Shown here one piece after another: positions 1-9,346 of a DNA stretch of 64,000 nt; the stretch's first letter is position 1; each line of letters starts with the position of its first letter. The position numbers and the translations under genes were made by a program. A model generated the notes under the pieces. That model was not told the DNA's origin and did not search any database. It was given only the letters and a program-made list of their open reading frames with translations. The stretch is from Maribacter sp. 4G9 (lineage in GTDB: Bacteria > Bacteroidota > Bacteroidia > Flavobacteriales > Flavobacteriaceae), in NCBI RefSeq assembly GCF_002742265.1, contig NZ_MDGL01000007.1, positions 148,506 to 212,505 of the forward strand. Reading direction: 5' to 3'.

Positions 1-1
1 C

Positions 2-757
2 ATTCCAATTGAGCCCGAACTCTTTGGCCATAAGGTCAATGTGCATTTGGTATTGGAATACCTGGCTTTTCTTGTAGGGTTTCGTTATTATCTTTTCTTA
101 CGGAAAAATTCCACGGACAACATATCCTCAAACAACCGGCTTTCCATTATCATAGGGGCTATTTTTGGCGCACTTTTCTTTTCCCGATTGATTGCCTTTT
201 TGGAGAACCCAGTCCTACACTGGGATCAAGGTTGGATTGCCATCTTTAACAATAAGACTATCATGGGCGGCTTGTTCGGCGGGTTATTGGGCGTAGAATT
301 TGCAAAAAAGATTATTGGGGAGCAACAATCTTCCGGGGATTTGTTCACACTACCCATTATATTGGGCATCATTATAGGTAGAACGGGATGTTTCCTGGCG
401 GGTATGAAGGAGTTCACGTATGGAAAGACCACAAACTTTTTCTTGGGGATGGATTTAGGCGATGGTTTAGATCGTCACCCCATAGCACTTTATGAAATCT
501 TCTTTTTGATTCTGCTGTTCATTGGCATCCAAAAACTAAAGCATAGTGCTGTTTCCTTGGAGAACGGATCTTTGTTTAAGGTATTCATGGTAAGTTATTT
601 TGGATTCCGCTTTTTGGTCGAGTTTCTTAAACCTAATAGTTTTTATATTCTAGGCCTCAGTAGCATTCAGATTTTATGTTTACTTTGTTTCCTTTATTAT
701 CACCAATTTATCCTTCAAGGAATATTTTATGCCCGAAAAAAACTACACCTATTATGA
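2..757 (+). CDS. Lgt-like (prolipoprotein diacylglyceryl transferase family) membrane protein, 5' partial
   Basis: A polytopic membrane protein whose frame is open to the first base of the window. A GTG lies at 41, but upstream residues (IPIEPELFGHKVNV) read like the usual start of Lgt proteins, so the true start is probably outside. The Lgt-type loop is recognisable as GRTGCFLAGMKEF, and the late helix as FRFLVEFLKPN, matching the family's R..vEF segment. Two positions differ from canonical Lgt as I remember it: the catalytic-histidine loop (HGG in Lgt) reads IMGG, and GRIGNFINGE is altered. It is therefore more likely a paralog acting on another lipid substrate than housekeeping Lgt. The next gene starts inside its 3' end (29-nt overlap), implying coupled translation. 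Family membership is fairly sure; the substrate is unknown. Confidence 0.8.
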   Translation: MPIEPELFGHKVNVHLVLEYLAFLVGFRYYLFLRKNSTDNISSNNRLSIIIGAIFGALFFSRLIAFLENPVLHWDQGWIAIFNNKTIMGGLFGGLLGVEFAKKIIGEQQSSGDLFTLPIILGIIIGRTGCFLAGMKEFTYGKTTNFFLGMDLGDGLDRHPIALYEIFFLILLFIGIQKLKHSAVSLENGSLFKVFMVSYFGFRFLVEFLKPNSFYILGLSSIQILCLLCFLYYHQFILQGIFYARKKLHLL

Positions 758-2123
758 TTTTACAATTAGCTTATGTCCCGAATGTCTTCGAAGGATTGAT
801 GCCAAGATAGTTTTTGAGGAAGGGAAGGTGTATATGCTTAAAAATTGTCCGGAACACGGACGCTCCAAAATTTTGATTGCGGACGATATTGAATACTACA
901 AAAACATCCGTAACTATAATAAAGCCTCCGAATATCCAAAAACCTTCAACACCAAAACCCATTATGGTTGCCCCTATGATTGCGGCCTTTGTCCCGATCA
1001 TGAGCAGCATTCATGTCTTACGGTGGTCGAATTAACGGACCGTTGCAACCTTACCTGCCCTACCTGTTATGCAGGTTCTTCACCAACTTATGGAAGGCAT
1101 AGAACCTTGGAAGAGGTAAAAACAATGTTGGATGTTATCGTAAAAAACGAAGGGGAACCAGATGTGGTCCAGCTTAGTGGTGGCGAACCTACCTTACATC
1201 CTCAGTTTTTTGAAATTTTGGATTATACAAAATCCTTGCCCATTCGCCACTTGATGGTAAATACCAACGGTATTAAAATCGCGAAGGATTTTGAATTTGT
1301 AGAACGCTTGGCAACCTATATGCCTGATTTTGAAATTTACCTCCAGTTCGATTCCTTGGACAATCACGTTTTACAAACTTTGAGAGGGGCGGACCTGACC
1401 GAAATCCGTCTACAAGCCTTACAACATTTAAACCAATTAAACCTTTCCACAACTTTGGTAGTGACCCTCCAAAAAGGTCTAAACGACCACGAGATGGGAA
1501 AGACCATAGATTTTGCCCTTCAACAAAAATGTGTGCGCGGGGTCACCTTTCAACCAACACAGATAGCGGGGCGGTTGGAAAATTTTGAGGTGGACGAAAA
1601 TAGGATCACGCTTACAGAGGTGCGGAGAAAGATTTTGGAGCAATCCCCTATTTTTGAACCGGACGACCTTATTCCCGTCCCTTGTAACCCAGATGCCCTG
1701 GTCATGGCCTATGCCTTAAAATTGGGAAATGAAGTTAGTCCGTTAACACGTTACATCAACCCGGATGATTTGCTGAACGAAGGAAAAAACACCATCATCT
1801 ATGAACAGGATGAACAACTGCATGGCAAAATGATCGAGCTTTTTAGTACGGGAAATTCTGTGGAAAAAGCATCGGAAAACCTAAAGAGTATCATGTGCTG
1901 CCTCCCGGAAATCGATGCGCCGGAACTTGGTTATGACAATCTGTTCAGGATCATCATCATGCAGTTCATAGATGCCCATAATTTTGATGTGCGGGCCATA
2001 AAAAAATCCTGTGTGCACATCGTAAACAAGGACAATAAGATTATCCCTTTTGAGACGATGAATCTTTTTTACAGGGATGATAAAATAGAACGATTGAAAG
2101 AACTACAAAAACAAACACCATGA
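729..2123 (+). CDS. Radical SAM protein of the MJ0619 / tetraether lipid synthase-like family
   Basis: 464 residues. The radical SAM cluster motif is C106-x3-C110-x2-C113 (DRCNLTCPTCYA). It is preceded by the cysteine-rich layout characteristic of archaeal MJ0619-type proteins: C16-x2-C19 and C40 (CPECL, NCPEHG), then C81-x3-C85-x2-C88 and C96 (GCPYDCGLCP), which suit auxiliary Fe-S or rubredoxin-like metal sites. The SGGEPTLHP segment (SAM binding) follows at about residues 150-158, and the C-terminus holds SCVHIV and IIPFETMNLFYR, resembling the family's RIIPF-x-x-x-N end. MJ0619 homologs join lipid tails by C-C bond formation, so a lipid or membrane substrate is plausible, and the Lgt-like and small membrane neighbours support that. 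The actual reaction is unknown; other members have been called methylases. Confidence 0.85.
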   Translation: MPEKNYTYYDFTISLCPECLRRIDAKIVFEEGKVYMLKNCPEHGRSKILIADDIEYYKNIRNYNKASEYPKTFNTKTHYGCPYDCGLCPDHEQHSCLTVVELTDRCNLTCPTCYAGSSPTYGRHRTLEEVKTMLDVIVKNEGEPDVVQLSGGEPTLHPQFFEILDYTKSLPIRHLMVNTNGIKIAKDFEFVERLATYMPDFEIYLQFDSLDNHVLQTLRGADLTEIRLQALQHLNQLNLSTTLVVTLQKGLNDHEMGKTIDFALQQKCVRGVTFQPTQIAGRLENFEVDENRITLTEVRRKILEQSPIFEPDDLIPVPCNPDALVMAYALKLGNEVSPLTRYINPDDLLNEGKNTIIYEQDEQLHGKMIELFSTGNSVEKASENLKSIMCCLPEIDAPELGYDNLFRIIIMQFIDAHNFDVRAIKKSCVHIVNKDNKIIPFETMNLFYRDDKIERLKELQKQTP

Positions 2124-2332
2124 GCATATTTTCGCTAGAAGTTGGCAATTTGGACGGATTGTTTGTCCTTATAATTCTCATAATGTTCGGTCCTGCGATA
2201 CTGTTGGGCATCATTGGCGTTGTGTTGATATCACAAAATAAAAAGAAGTCCGGTAAAGTCTTTGTGATTCTGGCTGGGGTGTATTTGCTCGTTAGCCTTG
2301 GAATATGTGGGTCTATGATGATTGGATTATAA
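2120..2332 (+). CDS. Small two-helix membrane protein
   Basis: 70 residues whose start codon overlaps the stop of the radical SAM gene (ATGA at 2120-2123), so the two are almost certainly translated together. Two hydrophobic segments are visible, at about residues 12-36 (FVLIILIMFGPAILLGIIGVVLI) and 47-68, separated by a short basic stretch (SQNKKKSGK). No catalytic motif is visible and I do not recognise the family. Position suggests a membrane partner of the upstream Lgt-like and radical SAM proteins. The stop codon nearly abuts the convergent receptor gene that ends at 2334. Confidence 0.75.
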   Translation: MSIFSLEVGNLDGLFVLIILIMFGPAILLGIIGVVLISQNKKKSGKVFVILAGVYLLVSLGICGSMMIGL

Positions 2333-2333
2333 T

Positions 2334-4739
2334 CTAGATCCTATTCCCTTCGTCCGTACTTTTTCGCTTTTGGTTATCCCGTATCTTATTATTTCCAAAC
2401 CTGTATCTGAACCCAATAAAAAATAGCCTAGTCTCCCTTCTGGAAAAAGTGCTGTTGTCCTGGTTCAGATAATTACGGGTATAGAAGAAGTTTCCATCAT
2501 TAAAAACATCATCAAAGGAAAAGGACAATGTCGCCTTTCGCTGCCAAAAGGTTTTGCTAAGGGAAAGAATAAGCTGACTGGTGGATTCCCGTGTGGAATT
2601 GCCCAACACCACTGGTGAGGAATATCTAAAAAGTACATCCGCATACAGGGAACGGTCCTTTAACAGGGTAAAATAATTATTAAAGCGCACGTTGCCCGTC
2701 CATAATCCATTACTCAAAATTGCTCCGCTATCGATATCCCTAAAACTAGTTTGTTTATTGTAGTAGGTAAGCAAAAGATAGGTGTCCCAAAACCTAGTCC
2801 AACTTTTGTTAAATCTGAATTCCGCGCCGTAGGTTATGTTTGACTCCAAATTGACGCTCAAGAAACGAAGTAGATTGCTTTCATTATCCTGCACCACCTG
2901 TTCAAAGAAGTCATTGCTATCGTCAAAATAATACACTTCCAATGAATAGTCCTTTCCAATACCATACTCCAAGGATACATAATTCCTGATAGCAGGTCTT
3001 AGATTTGGGTTGCCCTCTACGACCGTATTGTTGCTCTGAAAAAATTGGAAAGGGTTTAAATCACTATATCTAGGCCGCGTAATCCTTCTGTAGTAACGCA
3101 ATGCCAGATTGTGCTTGTTCTTGAATTCGTGTCGGGCAGATAATGAGGGGAAAAGTTCCAAATATGAATTTTTGATGGGGTCACCGGCCGTATCGAGGTC
3201 TCCTATGGTTTCGGTATATTCGGAACGAAGCCCCATGTTCAATTGCCAATTTTCCCAAGAATTATTAAGGCTAGCGTACCCTGCCATAATCTGCTCGTCA
3301 TAATCAAAAACACCCGCCTCCGTAGGGCTGATTCCTGGTTGGGTCCTGTCGAAACCTTCTTGGCTGATGGTAGATTGGGAGTTTATACCGGAATACCGCA
3401 GACCTGCTTCCAATGTGGATGATTTTTTTATCGGGTTGGTATAATCGACCTGGGCACTGTAGATGGCCGTTTTTTGGCTGGATTGTGTCGTAAAATCGTT
3501 ATCTCCCGTTGTGATTCCATCACTGTCAAAGAAATCGGTGTCCAGATCTTGCCCCCTGTTATACTGATAAAAAGTGTAATTGGTAGCCACGGAAATACTT
3601 TCGCCCTTCTTATCGAATTTATGTGTCCAGTCCAGATAGTATGCCGAATTTAGGGCATCGAAATCGGAATCGTTTGCCGTTAGAAAACTGGACCGTAGAT
3701 CCCTCGATGTGTCTTCAATTAGGGTTTCAGAATCAATAAACCTGTTGGCGGGAGCTGTAAACGAATTGATCGTAGAAAAACTAAGGTTATTTTTGTCATT
3801 TATCTGATAATCAAAAAAACCGCTGACATTATGTTGATTGCTCCTGGTAATGGTCCTTTGTTCCGTCGTCCAGACCTCATCTATAGTTCCGGAATCAAAA
3901 AAATTGGTAATATCCGTAAACCTTCTTAAGTCCTTGCTTTTTCTAAAACTATAGGAAAGTGAAAAATCCGTTTTCTTGCCCTTAAAAAAGTGGTCTGTCC
4001 CGATTATATGCTTAGGGAAAACCGCCTGTGTATATCTATTATAAACAGACCCATTATACCCCGCGATAAGGTTCTTCTTCATTTTTATGTCCAATAGAAG
4101 TCCGCCCTCGGCACTGAATTTGGCCGGGGGATTTAAAATTACCTCCACGGATTCCACATTGTCACCGGAACTACCCGAAAGTAGGTTGACGATATCGGCT
4201 TGGGGAATGTTCACCAATCTGCCATTAATCATGACCCCAATATTGGAACTTCCCTTGATATTGATCTTATCGTTTACAATGATAACCCCGGGGGTCTGTT
4301 TTAAAATGTCCCAGATATTCCCTTGGGACAAGGAAGTATTTTCTACGTTAAAAATGAGTCGGTCTGCCAACTGCTCTATGGTGGGTTTTTTATAGGTGAC
4401 TTCCACCTCCTCCAATTGGGTTTCCGTCTGGAGAATGATCATATCCGCCAAGGACATATCCGAAGCGACTTCCAAAGGGCGTATATCACTCGAGGTATCC
4501 AAATAACTCGCGGATATTAGGTAGGTTCCAGCTTGTACATTGACAAGTGTGTAGCGTCCCTCTTCATCTGTGGCGGTTCCTTTAACCAATACGGAATCCT
4601 GATTCTTTAAAAGGACGTTTGCAAAGACCAAGGCGTCCCCATTTTGGTCCTTAACGCTTCCCGATAGTTCAAATTCCTGGGCATTTGTGGCCAACGTAGT
4701 CAAAAAAACAAAGAAAAGGAATGATAAGGCTGGCTTCAT
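2334..4739 (-). CDS. Outer-membrane beta-barrel receptor, PF14905-type
   Basis: 801 residues with an N-terminal signal peptide (cleavage near TNAQ), a carboxypeptidase-regulatory-like beta-sandwich (about 22-105, GSVKDQNGDALVFANVLL), a plug-like domain (about 120-220, DILKQTPGVIIV, INGRLVNI, NPPAKFSAEGG) and a long C-terminal barrel with aromatic-rich strands. This is the Bacteroidetes 'outer membrane beta-barrel' family, related to TonB-dependent receptors; I did not see a SusD partner. It is paralogous to the gene at 4842-7250 along its whole length, with the same landmarks at the same positions. The substrate cannot be deduced. A 102-bp gap separates the two genes, so they may be cotranscribed. 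Confidence 0.88.
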   Translation of the reverse strand: MKPALSFLFFVFLTTLATNAQEFELSGSVKDQNGDALVFANVLLKNQDSVLVKGTATDEEGRYTLVNVQAGTYLISASYLDTSSDIRPLEVASDMSLADMIILQTETQLEEVEVTYKKPTIEQLADRLIFNVENTSLSQGNIWDILKQTPGVIIVNDKINIKGSSNIGVMINGRLVNIPQADIVNLLSGSSGDNVESVEVILNPPAKFSAEGGLLLDIKMKKNLIAGYNGSVYNRYTQAVFPKHIIGTDHFFKGKKTDFSLSYSFRKSKDLRRFTDITNFFDSGTIDEVWTTEQRTITRSNQHNVSGFFDYQINDKNNLSFSTINSFTAPANRFIDSETLIEDTSRDLRSSFLTANDSDFDALNSAYYLDWTHKFDKKGESISVATNYTFYQYNRGQDLDTDFFDSDGITTGDNDFTTQSSQKTAIYSAQVDYTNPIKKSSTLEAGLRYSGINSQSTISQEGFDRTQPGISPTEAGVFDYDEQIMAGYASLNNSWENWQLNMGLRSEYTETIGDLDTAGDPIKNSYLELFPSLSARHEFKNKHNLALRYYRRITRPRYSDLNPFQFFQSNNTVVEGNPNLRPAIRNYVSLEYGIGKDYSLEVYYFDDSNDFFEQVVQDNESNLLRFLSVNLESNITYGAEFRFNKSWTRFWDTYLLLTYYNKQTSFRDIDSGAILSNGLWTGNVRFNNYFTLLKDRSLYADVLFRYSSPVVLGNSTRESTSQLILSLSKTFWQRKATLSFSFDDVFNDGNFFYTRNYLNQDNSTFSRRETRLFFIGFRYRFGNNKIRDNQKRKSTDEGNRI

Positions 4740-4841
4740 TGGTTAATGGTAGTCGCCGACTAAGATAAAAAAGTTGTTCGGAAATATCTTACAATGAAAA
4801 TCTATTTGTAAGAAAATCAGAAAAAGTCCGTATATTTTGAC

Positions 4842-7250
4842 TTATTCTGAACCGATCCGGTCCCTTTCCGCTTTTTCTATTTGACGTTTGTTGTCCTCCA
4901 ATCTGAAATTACCGAAATTATAGGTGAAGGAAAGTCGTACATTTTGTAGTTCCTCAAACGGACTATAGGAATTGTCCTGGTTTAAGTATCTTGACGTAAA
5001 AGAGGGATTTGCTTTGCCCAAAATATCGTTGAAGTTGAGGCTTATCTCTGCCCTTTTGTTCCATAAGGACTTCTGGAGCCCCATGGTAAGGTTGGTAGTT
5101 TCTGTCATATCAAATGATGCCAACAAAAACCCCGATAAATAAGCCAACCCCAACTCTCCTTTCAAAGTACCATCCTTGGAGAGGGTCAAATAATTGGTGA
5201 CATCTATATAATAGCCATTAATTGAATTGGTCGCGGAAAAAGCATCGCTTTCCAAGGCCAAAAAGGTCTCTTCCTCATGAAAAATGGAAATATAGCCGTA
5301 GAGGTACCAGTTGTTGGTGATTGATTTTCCGTAATTAAAGTCGAAACCGTACGAGTTACTTTTTAAAGCATTAAACGTTACATCCCTAAGGATTTGGTTT
5401 TCATTGTCCTGAAAAGTATAAAGGGATATGAAATTACCGTTGTTCCTGTAATAAAAATCGAAGAAAAACTCTTGGTTCAACGTATAGTTCAAGTTGAAAT
5501 TATTACTGAAATGAGGAACTAGGTTTGGATTCCCCTCTGCAAAGACATTTTCATTTATAAATGTTCTAAAGGGGTTTAAATCTTCGTATCTGGGCCGTTT
5601 TAGTTTTCTGGAATAATCAAAGGCCAGGCTATGGTTTTCATTGATAGTATGCAAAACGTAAAAAGATGGAAAAAGCTCAAAATACTCAAGATCATTAACC
5701 GTGGAAAGTGCCAAGGAATTTCCGGAACTTTGGGTGTGTTCCGCCCTAAGGCCCGCTTTAATGCTCCATTTTTCCCAGTCCTTGGAAGCGCTTATATACC
5801 CAGCATATACCCGCTCATCATACAGGTAATTGTCAGACAGCCCTGGCACGAAAACACGCCCGTTGTTCTCCGTGAAAAACTGTAATCGACTATCCGAATT
5901 TATCAAGGAAGCCTTTGCCCCGGTTTCAAAACTTACGCTACCAAAGAGCTTACTGTAGTCTACTTGGGCCGTTATGATTTCAATATCCTGAACGGCATCC
6001 GTAAAGAAACTATAATTTCGTATGAAATCACCGGAAGGTAGAAAATAGTTGGAGCTGGCACTTTGCGTTCGGTTTAAGTCAAAGGCGGTGTAATGGCCAT
6101 TGACCATTAAGGTCCCGTTTTCCTTAAACGTGTGCTTATAGGTTACATCCCCGGAAATGTTATTCTTGCTCTCGTCCAAAAAACTGGCCGTCGTAAAGGT
6201 CGAATCCAAAACACCAATGCCGTTTGTGATAAAGGTGTTTTGAAAGTTGTCATACTCCCTTTTTGGGGAAAGCTGCATGTTGGTGGTTATGTTTAGTTCA
6301 TTTCGTTCGTTAATGGTATAATCCAGCGTTAGCCCGCCTATGTGCGTTTCAAACCTGTTGGTCTTGTCAAAATCTGTATCCCATCGGGAAAAAATACCCG
6401 TATCGTCTATAAAGTTGGTCCTGTTCTGAACGTTCTTAAAGTCCTTTCTAGGGGCGTAGGCATAAGAAGCGTTGATATTGAGTTTATCTGTCTTGTAAAA
6501 ATGTGAAGTGCCAAAATTGTATTTAGGAAAGATTCCTTGGGTGTAATTTGTACTAATATTGCCCTTATAGCCCAAAGAAATGTTTTTATTGGTAATAATG
6601 TTCAAAACGGCCCCACCCTCCGCATCATACTTTGCAGGGGGGTTATTGATGACCTCAACGGATTTTATGTTCTGGCCTTGATAATTTTCTAGTAGGTTTC
6701 TCACCTCCGATGGGGACAATTGGACTTTCCTGTCATTAATGTATACCACAGCGGGCTGGTTACGGATTTGAAGCTCGTCCTGCATTAGAATAACACCGGG
6801 TGTTTGCTTTAGGATGTCCCAGGAAGTGCTTTGTGACAACACGGTATTTTCAACATTAAAAACCAACCTGTCCACTTTACGCTCCACCTTGGGCCTTGCG
6901 GACATTACAACTACCTCGTCCAATTGCTCTGCCTGTTCTGGAATGATCAAAGCCCCAATTTTGATATCTGACCGAATGTCCAAGGGAAGTCCTTGAGAGG
7001 TTTTTCCAATGTAGGAACATTGAACAATGTAAAGCCCAGGGTCGATATCGGCAATTAAAAAAATACCCAGTTCATCTGCCGATGTACCTTTGACCATAAC
7101 CGAATCTGTAGCCTGCAATAAAAAAACCGAAGCAAAGGGGATGGTTTCGCCCAAATCGTCCCTTACCGTTCCCGTTAGTTGATAGGATTGGCTATGCGCT
7201 ATTTGGCAATACCCTAGGAAAGCTAGGAAAAATAGCAGTAGTGGTCTCAC
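4842..7250 (-). CDS. Outer-membrane beta-barrel receptor, PF14905-type (tandem paralog)
   Basis: 802 residues with the same architecture as the downstream neighbour: signal peptide ending near AHSQ, carboxypeptidase-like domain (GTVRDDLGETIPFASVFLL), plug-like region (DILKQTPGVILMQDELQI, INDRKVQL, NPPAKYDAEGGAVLNI) and barrel ending in YNFGNF. It shares the sequence NENHSLAFDYSRKLKRPRYEDLNPF region with the paralog's HKHNLALRYYRRITRPRYSDLNPF region. Tandem duplication followed by divergence is the simplest explanation. It is the first gene of the minus-strand pair, and its promoter must lie in the 290-bp gap shared with lepA. Confidence 0.88.
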   Translation of the reverse strand: MRPLLLFFLAFLGYCQIAHSQSYQLTGTVRDDLGETIPFASVFLLQATDSVMVKGTSADELGIFLIADIDPGLYIVQCSYIGKTSQGLPLDIRSDIKIGALIIPEQAEQLDEVVVMSARPKVERKVDRLVFNVENTVLSQSTSWDILKQTPGVILMQDELQIRNQPAVVYINDRKVQLSPSEVRNLLENYQGQNIKSVEVINNPPAKYDAEGGAVLNIITNKNISLGYKGNISTNYTQGIFPKYNFGTSHFYKTDKLNINASYAYAPRKDFKNVQNRTNFIDDTGIFSRWDTDFDKTNRFETHIGGLTLDYTINERNELNITTNMQLSPKREYDNFQNTFITNGIGVLDSTFTTASFLDESKNNISGDVTYKHTFKENGTLMVNGHYTAFDLNRTQSASSNYFLPSGDFIRNYSFFTDAVQDIEIITAQVDYSKLFGSVSFETGAKASLINSDSRLQFFTENNGRVFVPGLSDNYLYDERVYAGYISASKDWEKWSIKAGLRAEHTQSSGNSLALSTVNDLEYFELFPSFYVLHTINENHSLAFDYSRKLKRPRYEDLNPFRTFINENVFAEGNPNLVPHFSNNFNLNYTLNQEFFFDFYYRNNGNFISLYTFQDNENQILRDVTFNALKSNSYGFDFNYGKSITNNWYLYGYISIFHEEETFLALESDAFSATNSINGYYIDVTNYLTLSKDGTLKGELGLAYLSGFLLASFDMTETTNLTMGLQKSLWNKRAEISLNFNDILGKANPSFTSRYLNQDNSYSPFEELQNVRLSFTYNFGNFRLEDNKRQIEKAERDRIGSE

Positions 7251-7541
7251 GTTTAGTTTGGGTTGAACACCAAAACTAACAAAATATTACTGTATTTTTT
7301 TACAAACAGGATATTCCCTTTTGTTTTTGGCCCAATATTGGCTATTTATTTAAGCGGACCTTCTTAAAATGTCCATACAAATTAGATTATATTTGCAATT
7401 GCTTTTTAAACGGGGGTTCCCAAAGTTTAAATAGGTTTATTTTTTCAACCTTTGCTATGAAATGAGCCATGTTCAATCTTGACACCTGCCTAGATGACTT
7501 TTGGCGAATTGCATCTGACCCTATAAAATATTGATCTACAG
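7251..7541. other. Divergent intergenic region between receptor pair and lepA
   Basis: 291 bp without a gene. It must hold divergent promoters. A TATATTTG at 7388-7395 fits the Bacteroidetes -7 consensus TAnnTTTG for lepA, but I see no good -33 TTTG at the right distance, so it is only a candidate. The 3' part, 7456-7520, is a copy of the 65-nt leader repeat described separately. Confidence 0.6.
7456..7520 (+). repeat. 65-nt leader repeat, copy A (upstream of lepA)
   Basis: This 65-nt block aligns without gaps to 15021-15085, with 51 of 65 bases identical by eye. Its two ends are identical (TATGAAATGAGCCAT and TTGGCGAATTGCATCTGACC) and the middle varies while keeping TCTTGA, ACC and AGAT. 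It ends 21 nt before the lepA start codon. Identical outer blocks with a variable core suggest a selected RNA or DNA signal rather than chance. AGAT in the core could pair with ATCT in the 3' block, but I cannot test folding. Confidence 0.7.
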
Positions 7542-9338
7542 ATGAAAAACATTCGAAACTTCTGCATTATTGCCCATATTGACCACGGTAAAAGTACCTT
7601 GGCAGACCGCCTTTTGGACTTTACGGGTTCCGTAACCGAGAGGGAGAAAAAGGAACAGCTGTTGGACAATATGGATCTGGAGCGGGAGCGGGGGATTACC
7701 ATTAAGAGCCATGCCATTCAAATGGACTATGTCTACAACGGCGAAAAGTATGTCCTGAATCTCATAGACACACCTGGGCACGTAGATTTTTCCTATGAAG
7801 TTTCGCGTTCCATAGCGGCCTGTGAAGGTGCGCTTTTAGTTGTGGACGCCGCGCAAAGCATACAGGCGCAAACCATATCCAATCTATACCTAGCCCTGGA
7901 AAATAATCTTGAAATCATTCCGGTCCTTAACAAGGTAGACTTGCCCAGCGCTAACCCAGAGGAGGTGACGGACGATATCGTGGACTTACTGGGGTGCGAT
8001 GCAGAAGATGTGATTCCTGCCAGTGCCAAAACAGGCATTGGGATAAACGAGATACTAAAGGCGATCATCGAAAGGATTCCCGCACCAAAAGGAAACCCAG
8101 ACGAGCCCCTTCAGGCCCTGGTATTCGATTCGGTATACAATCCGTTTAGGGGGGTGGAAACATATTTTAGGGTCTTAAATGGGACCATCCGAAAAAATCA
8201 GAAGATAAAATTCGTGGCCACTGGCAAAAATTATGATGCCGATGAAATAGGGACCTTAAAACTTACCCAACATCCAAAACAAATGATAAGTGCGGGTGAT
8301 GTGGGATATTTGATTACAGGCATCAAGGATGCCCGGGAGGTAAAAGTGGGAGACACCATTACCGATGCTGCCGTACCTACCAAAAATGCCATTGCAGGGT
8401 TTGAGGACGTAAAGCCTATGGTATTTGCGGGAATTTATCCGGTGGATACGGAAGACTTTGAGGAGCTTCGTTCTTCCATGGAAAAACTACAATTGAACGA
8501 TGCTTCACTAGTATTTACACCAGAAAGCAGTGCTGCGTTGGGTTTTGGTTTTAGATGTGGTTTCTTGGGAATGCTCCATATGGAAATCATACAAGAACGC
8601 CTTGAGAGAGAGTTTGATATGACGGTCATCACCACGGTGCCCAACGTTAGTTACCATGCCTATACCCGTAAGGATCCTGAGAACCCCATCATCGTAAACA
8701 ACCCCAGTGACCTCCCGGACCCTTCCACAGTAAACAGGGTTGAGGAGCCCTATATAAAGGCCACCATTATCACAAAAGCTGATTTTGTGGGGAATGTGAT
8801 GTCCCTATGTATTGAAAAAAGAGGGCAGATTACCAACCAGACCTATTTGACGACAGAAAGAGTGGAGCTGAACTTCGATATGCCCTTGGCGGAAATCGTG
8901 TTCGATTTCTATGACAGATTAAAGACAGTTTCCAAAGGATACGCCTCCTTTGATTATGCCCCTATAGGGATGCGGGCGTCAAAATTGGTTCGCGTGGATA
9001 TCCTTTTGAATGCACAACCTGTGGACGCCTTGTCCGCTTTGATCCATTTTGACAATGCGGCCAATATTGGAAAAAAAATGTGCGAAAAGTTAAAAGAGCT
9101 CATTCCCAGACAACAATTTGACATTCCTATCCAAGCCGCAATTGGTTCCAAGATTATTTCAAGGGAAACGATCAAGGCCCTGCGTAAGGACGTAACCGCT
9201 AAATGTTATGGCGGGGACATTTCCAGAAAGAGAAAATTATTGGAAAAACAGAAAAAAGGTAAAAAACGGATGCGTCAAGTAGGGAACGTGGAGATTCCTC
9301 AACAAGCGTTCATGGCCGTATTGAAACTGAACGATTAA
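7542..9338 (+). CDS. lepA: Elongation factor 4 (LepA), ribosome back-translocase GTPase
   Basis: 598 residues, normal LepA length. The G-domain motifs are all present: AHIDHGKST (P-loop, residues 9-17), DTPGH (switch II), NKVD and SAKTG. The middle carries the EF-G-like domains, and the C-terminus has the LepA-specific domain ([23 protein letters not shown]) that distinguishes it from EF-G and BipA. It acts on stalled or mistranslocated ribosomes in the cytoplasm. It is monocistronic in appearance: the next gene is convergent, 8 bp away. The upstream leader repeat may influence its expression. Confidence 0.97.
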   Translation: MKNIRNFCIIAHIDHGKSTLADRLLDFTGSVTEREKKEQLLDNMDLERERGITIKSHAIQMDYVYNGEKYVLNLIDTPGHVDFSYEVSRSIAACEGALLVVDAAQSIQAQTISNLYLALENNLEIIPVLNKVDLPSANPEEVTDDIVDLLGCDAEDVIPASAKTGIGINEILKAIIERIPAPKGNPDEPLQALVFDSVYNPFRGVETYFRVLNGTIRKNQKIKFVATGKNYDADEIGTLKLTQHPKQMISAGDVGYLITGIKDAREVKVGDTITDAAVPTKNAIAGFEDVKPMVFAGIYPVDTEDFEELRSSMEKLQLNDASLVFTPESSAALGFGFRCGFLGMLHMEIIQERLEREFDMTVITTVPNVSYHAYTRKDPENPIIVNNPSDLPDPSTVNRVEEPYIKATIITKADFVGNVMSLCIEKRGQITNQTYLTTERVELNFDMPLAEIVFDFYDRLKTVSKGYASFDYAPIGMRASKLVRVDILLNAQPVDALSALIHFDNAANIGKKMCEKLKELIPRQQFDIPIQAAIGSKIISRETIKALRKDVTAKCYGGDISRKRKLLEKQKKGKKRMRQVGNVEIPQQAFMAVLKLND

Positions 9339-9346
9339 GGGCCAAA

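Noticed and set aside
7388..7395. A promoter -7 box (TATATTTG) for lepA.
   Set aside because: There is no TTTG at a fitting distance upstream, so it is not listed as a promoter.
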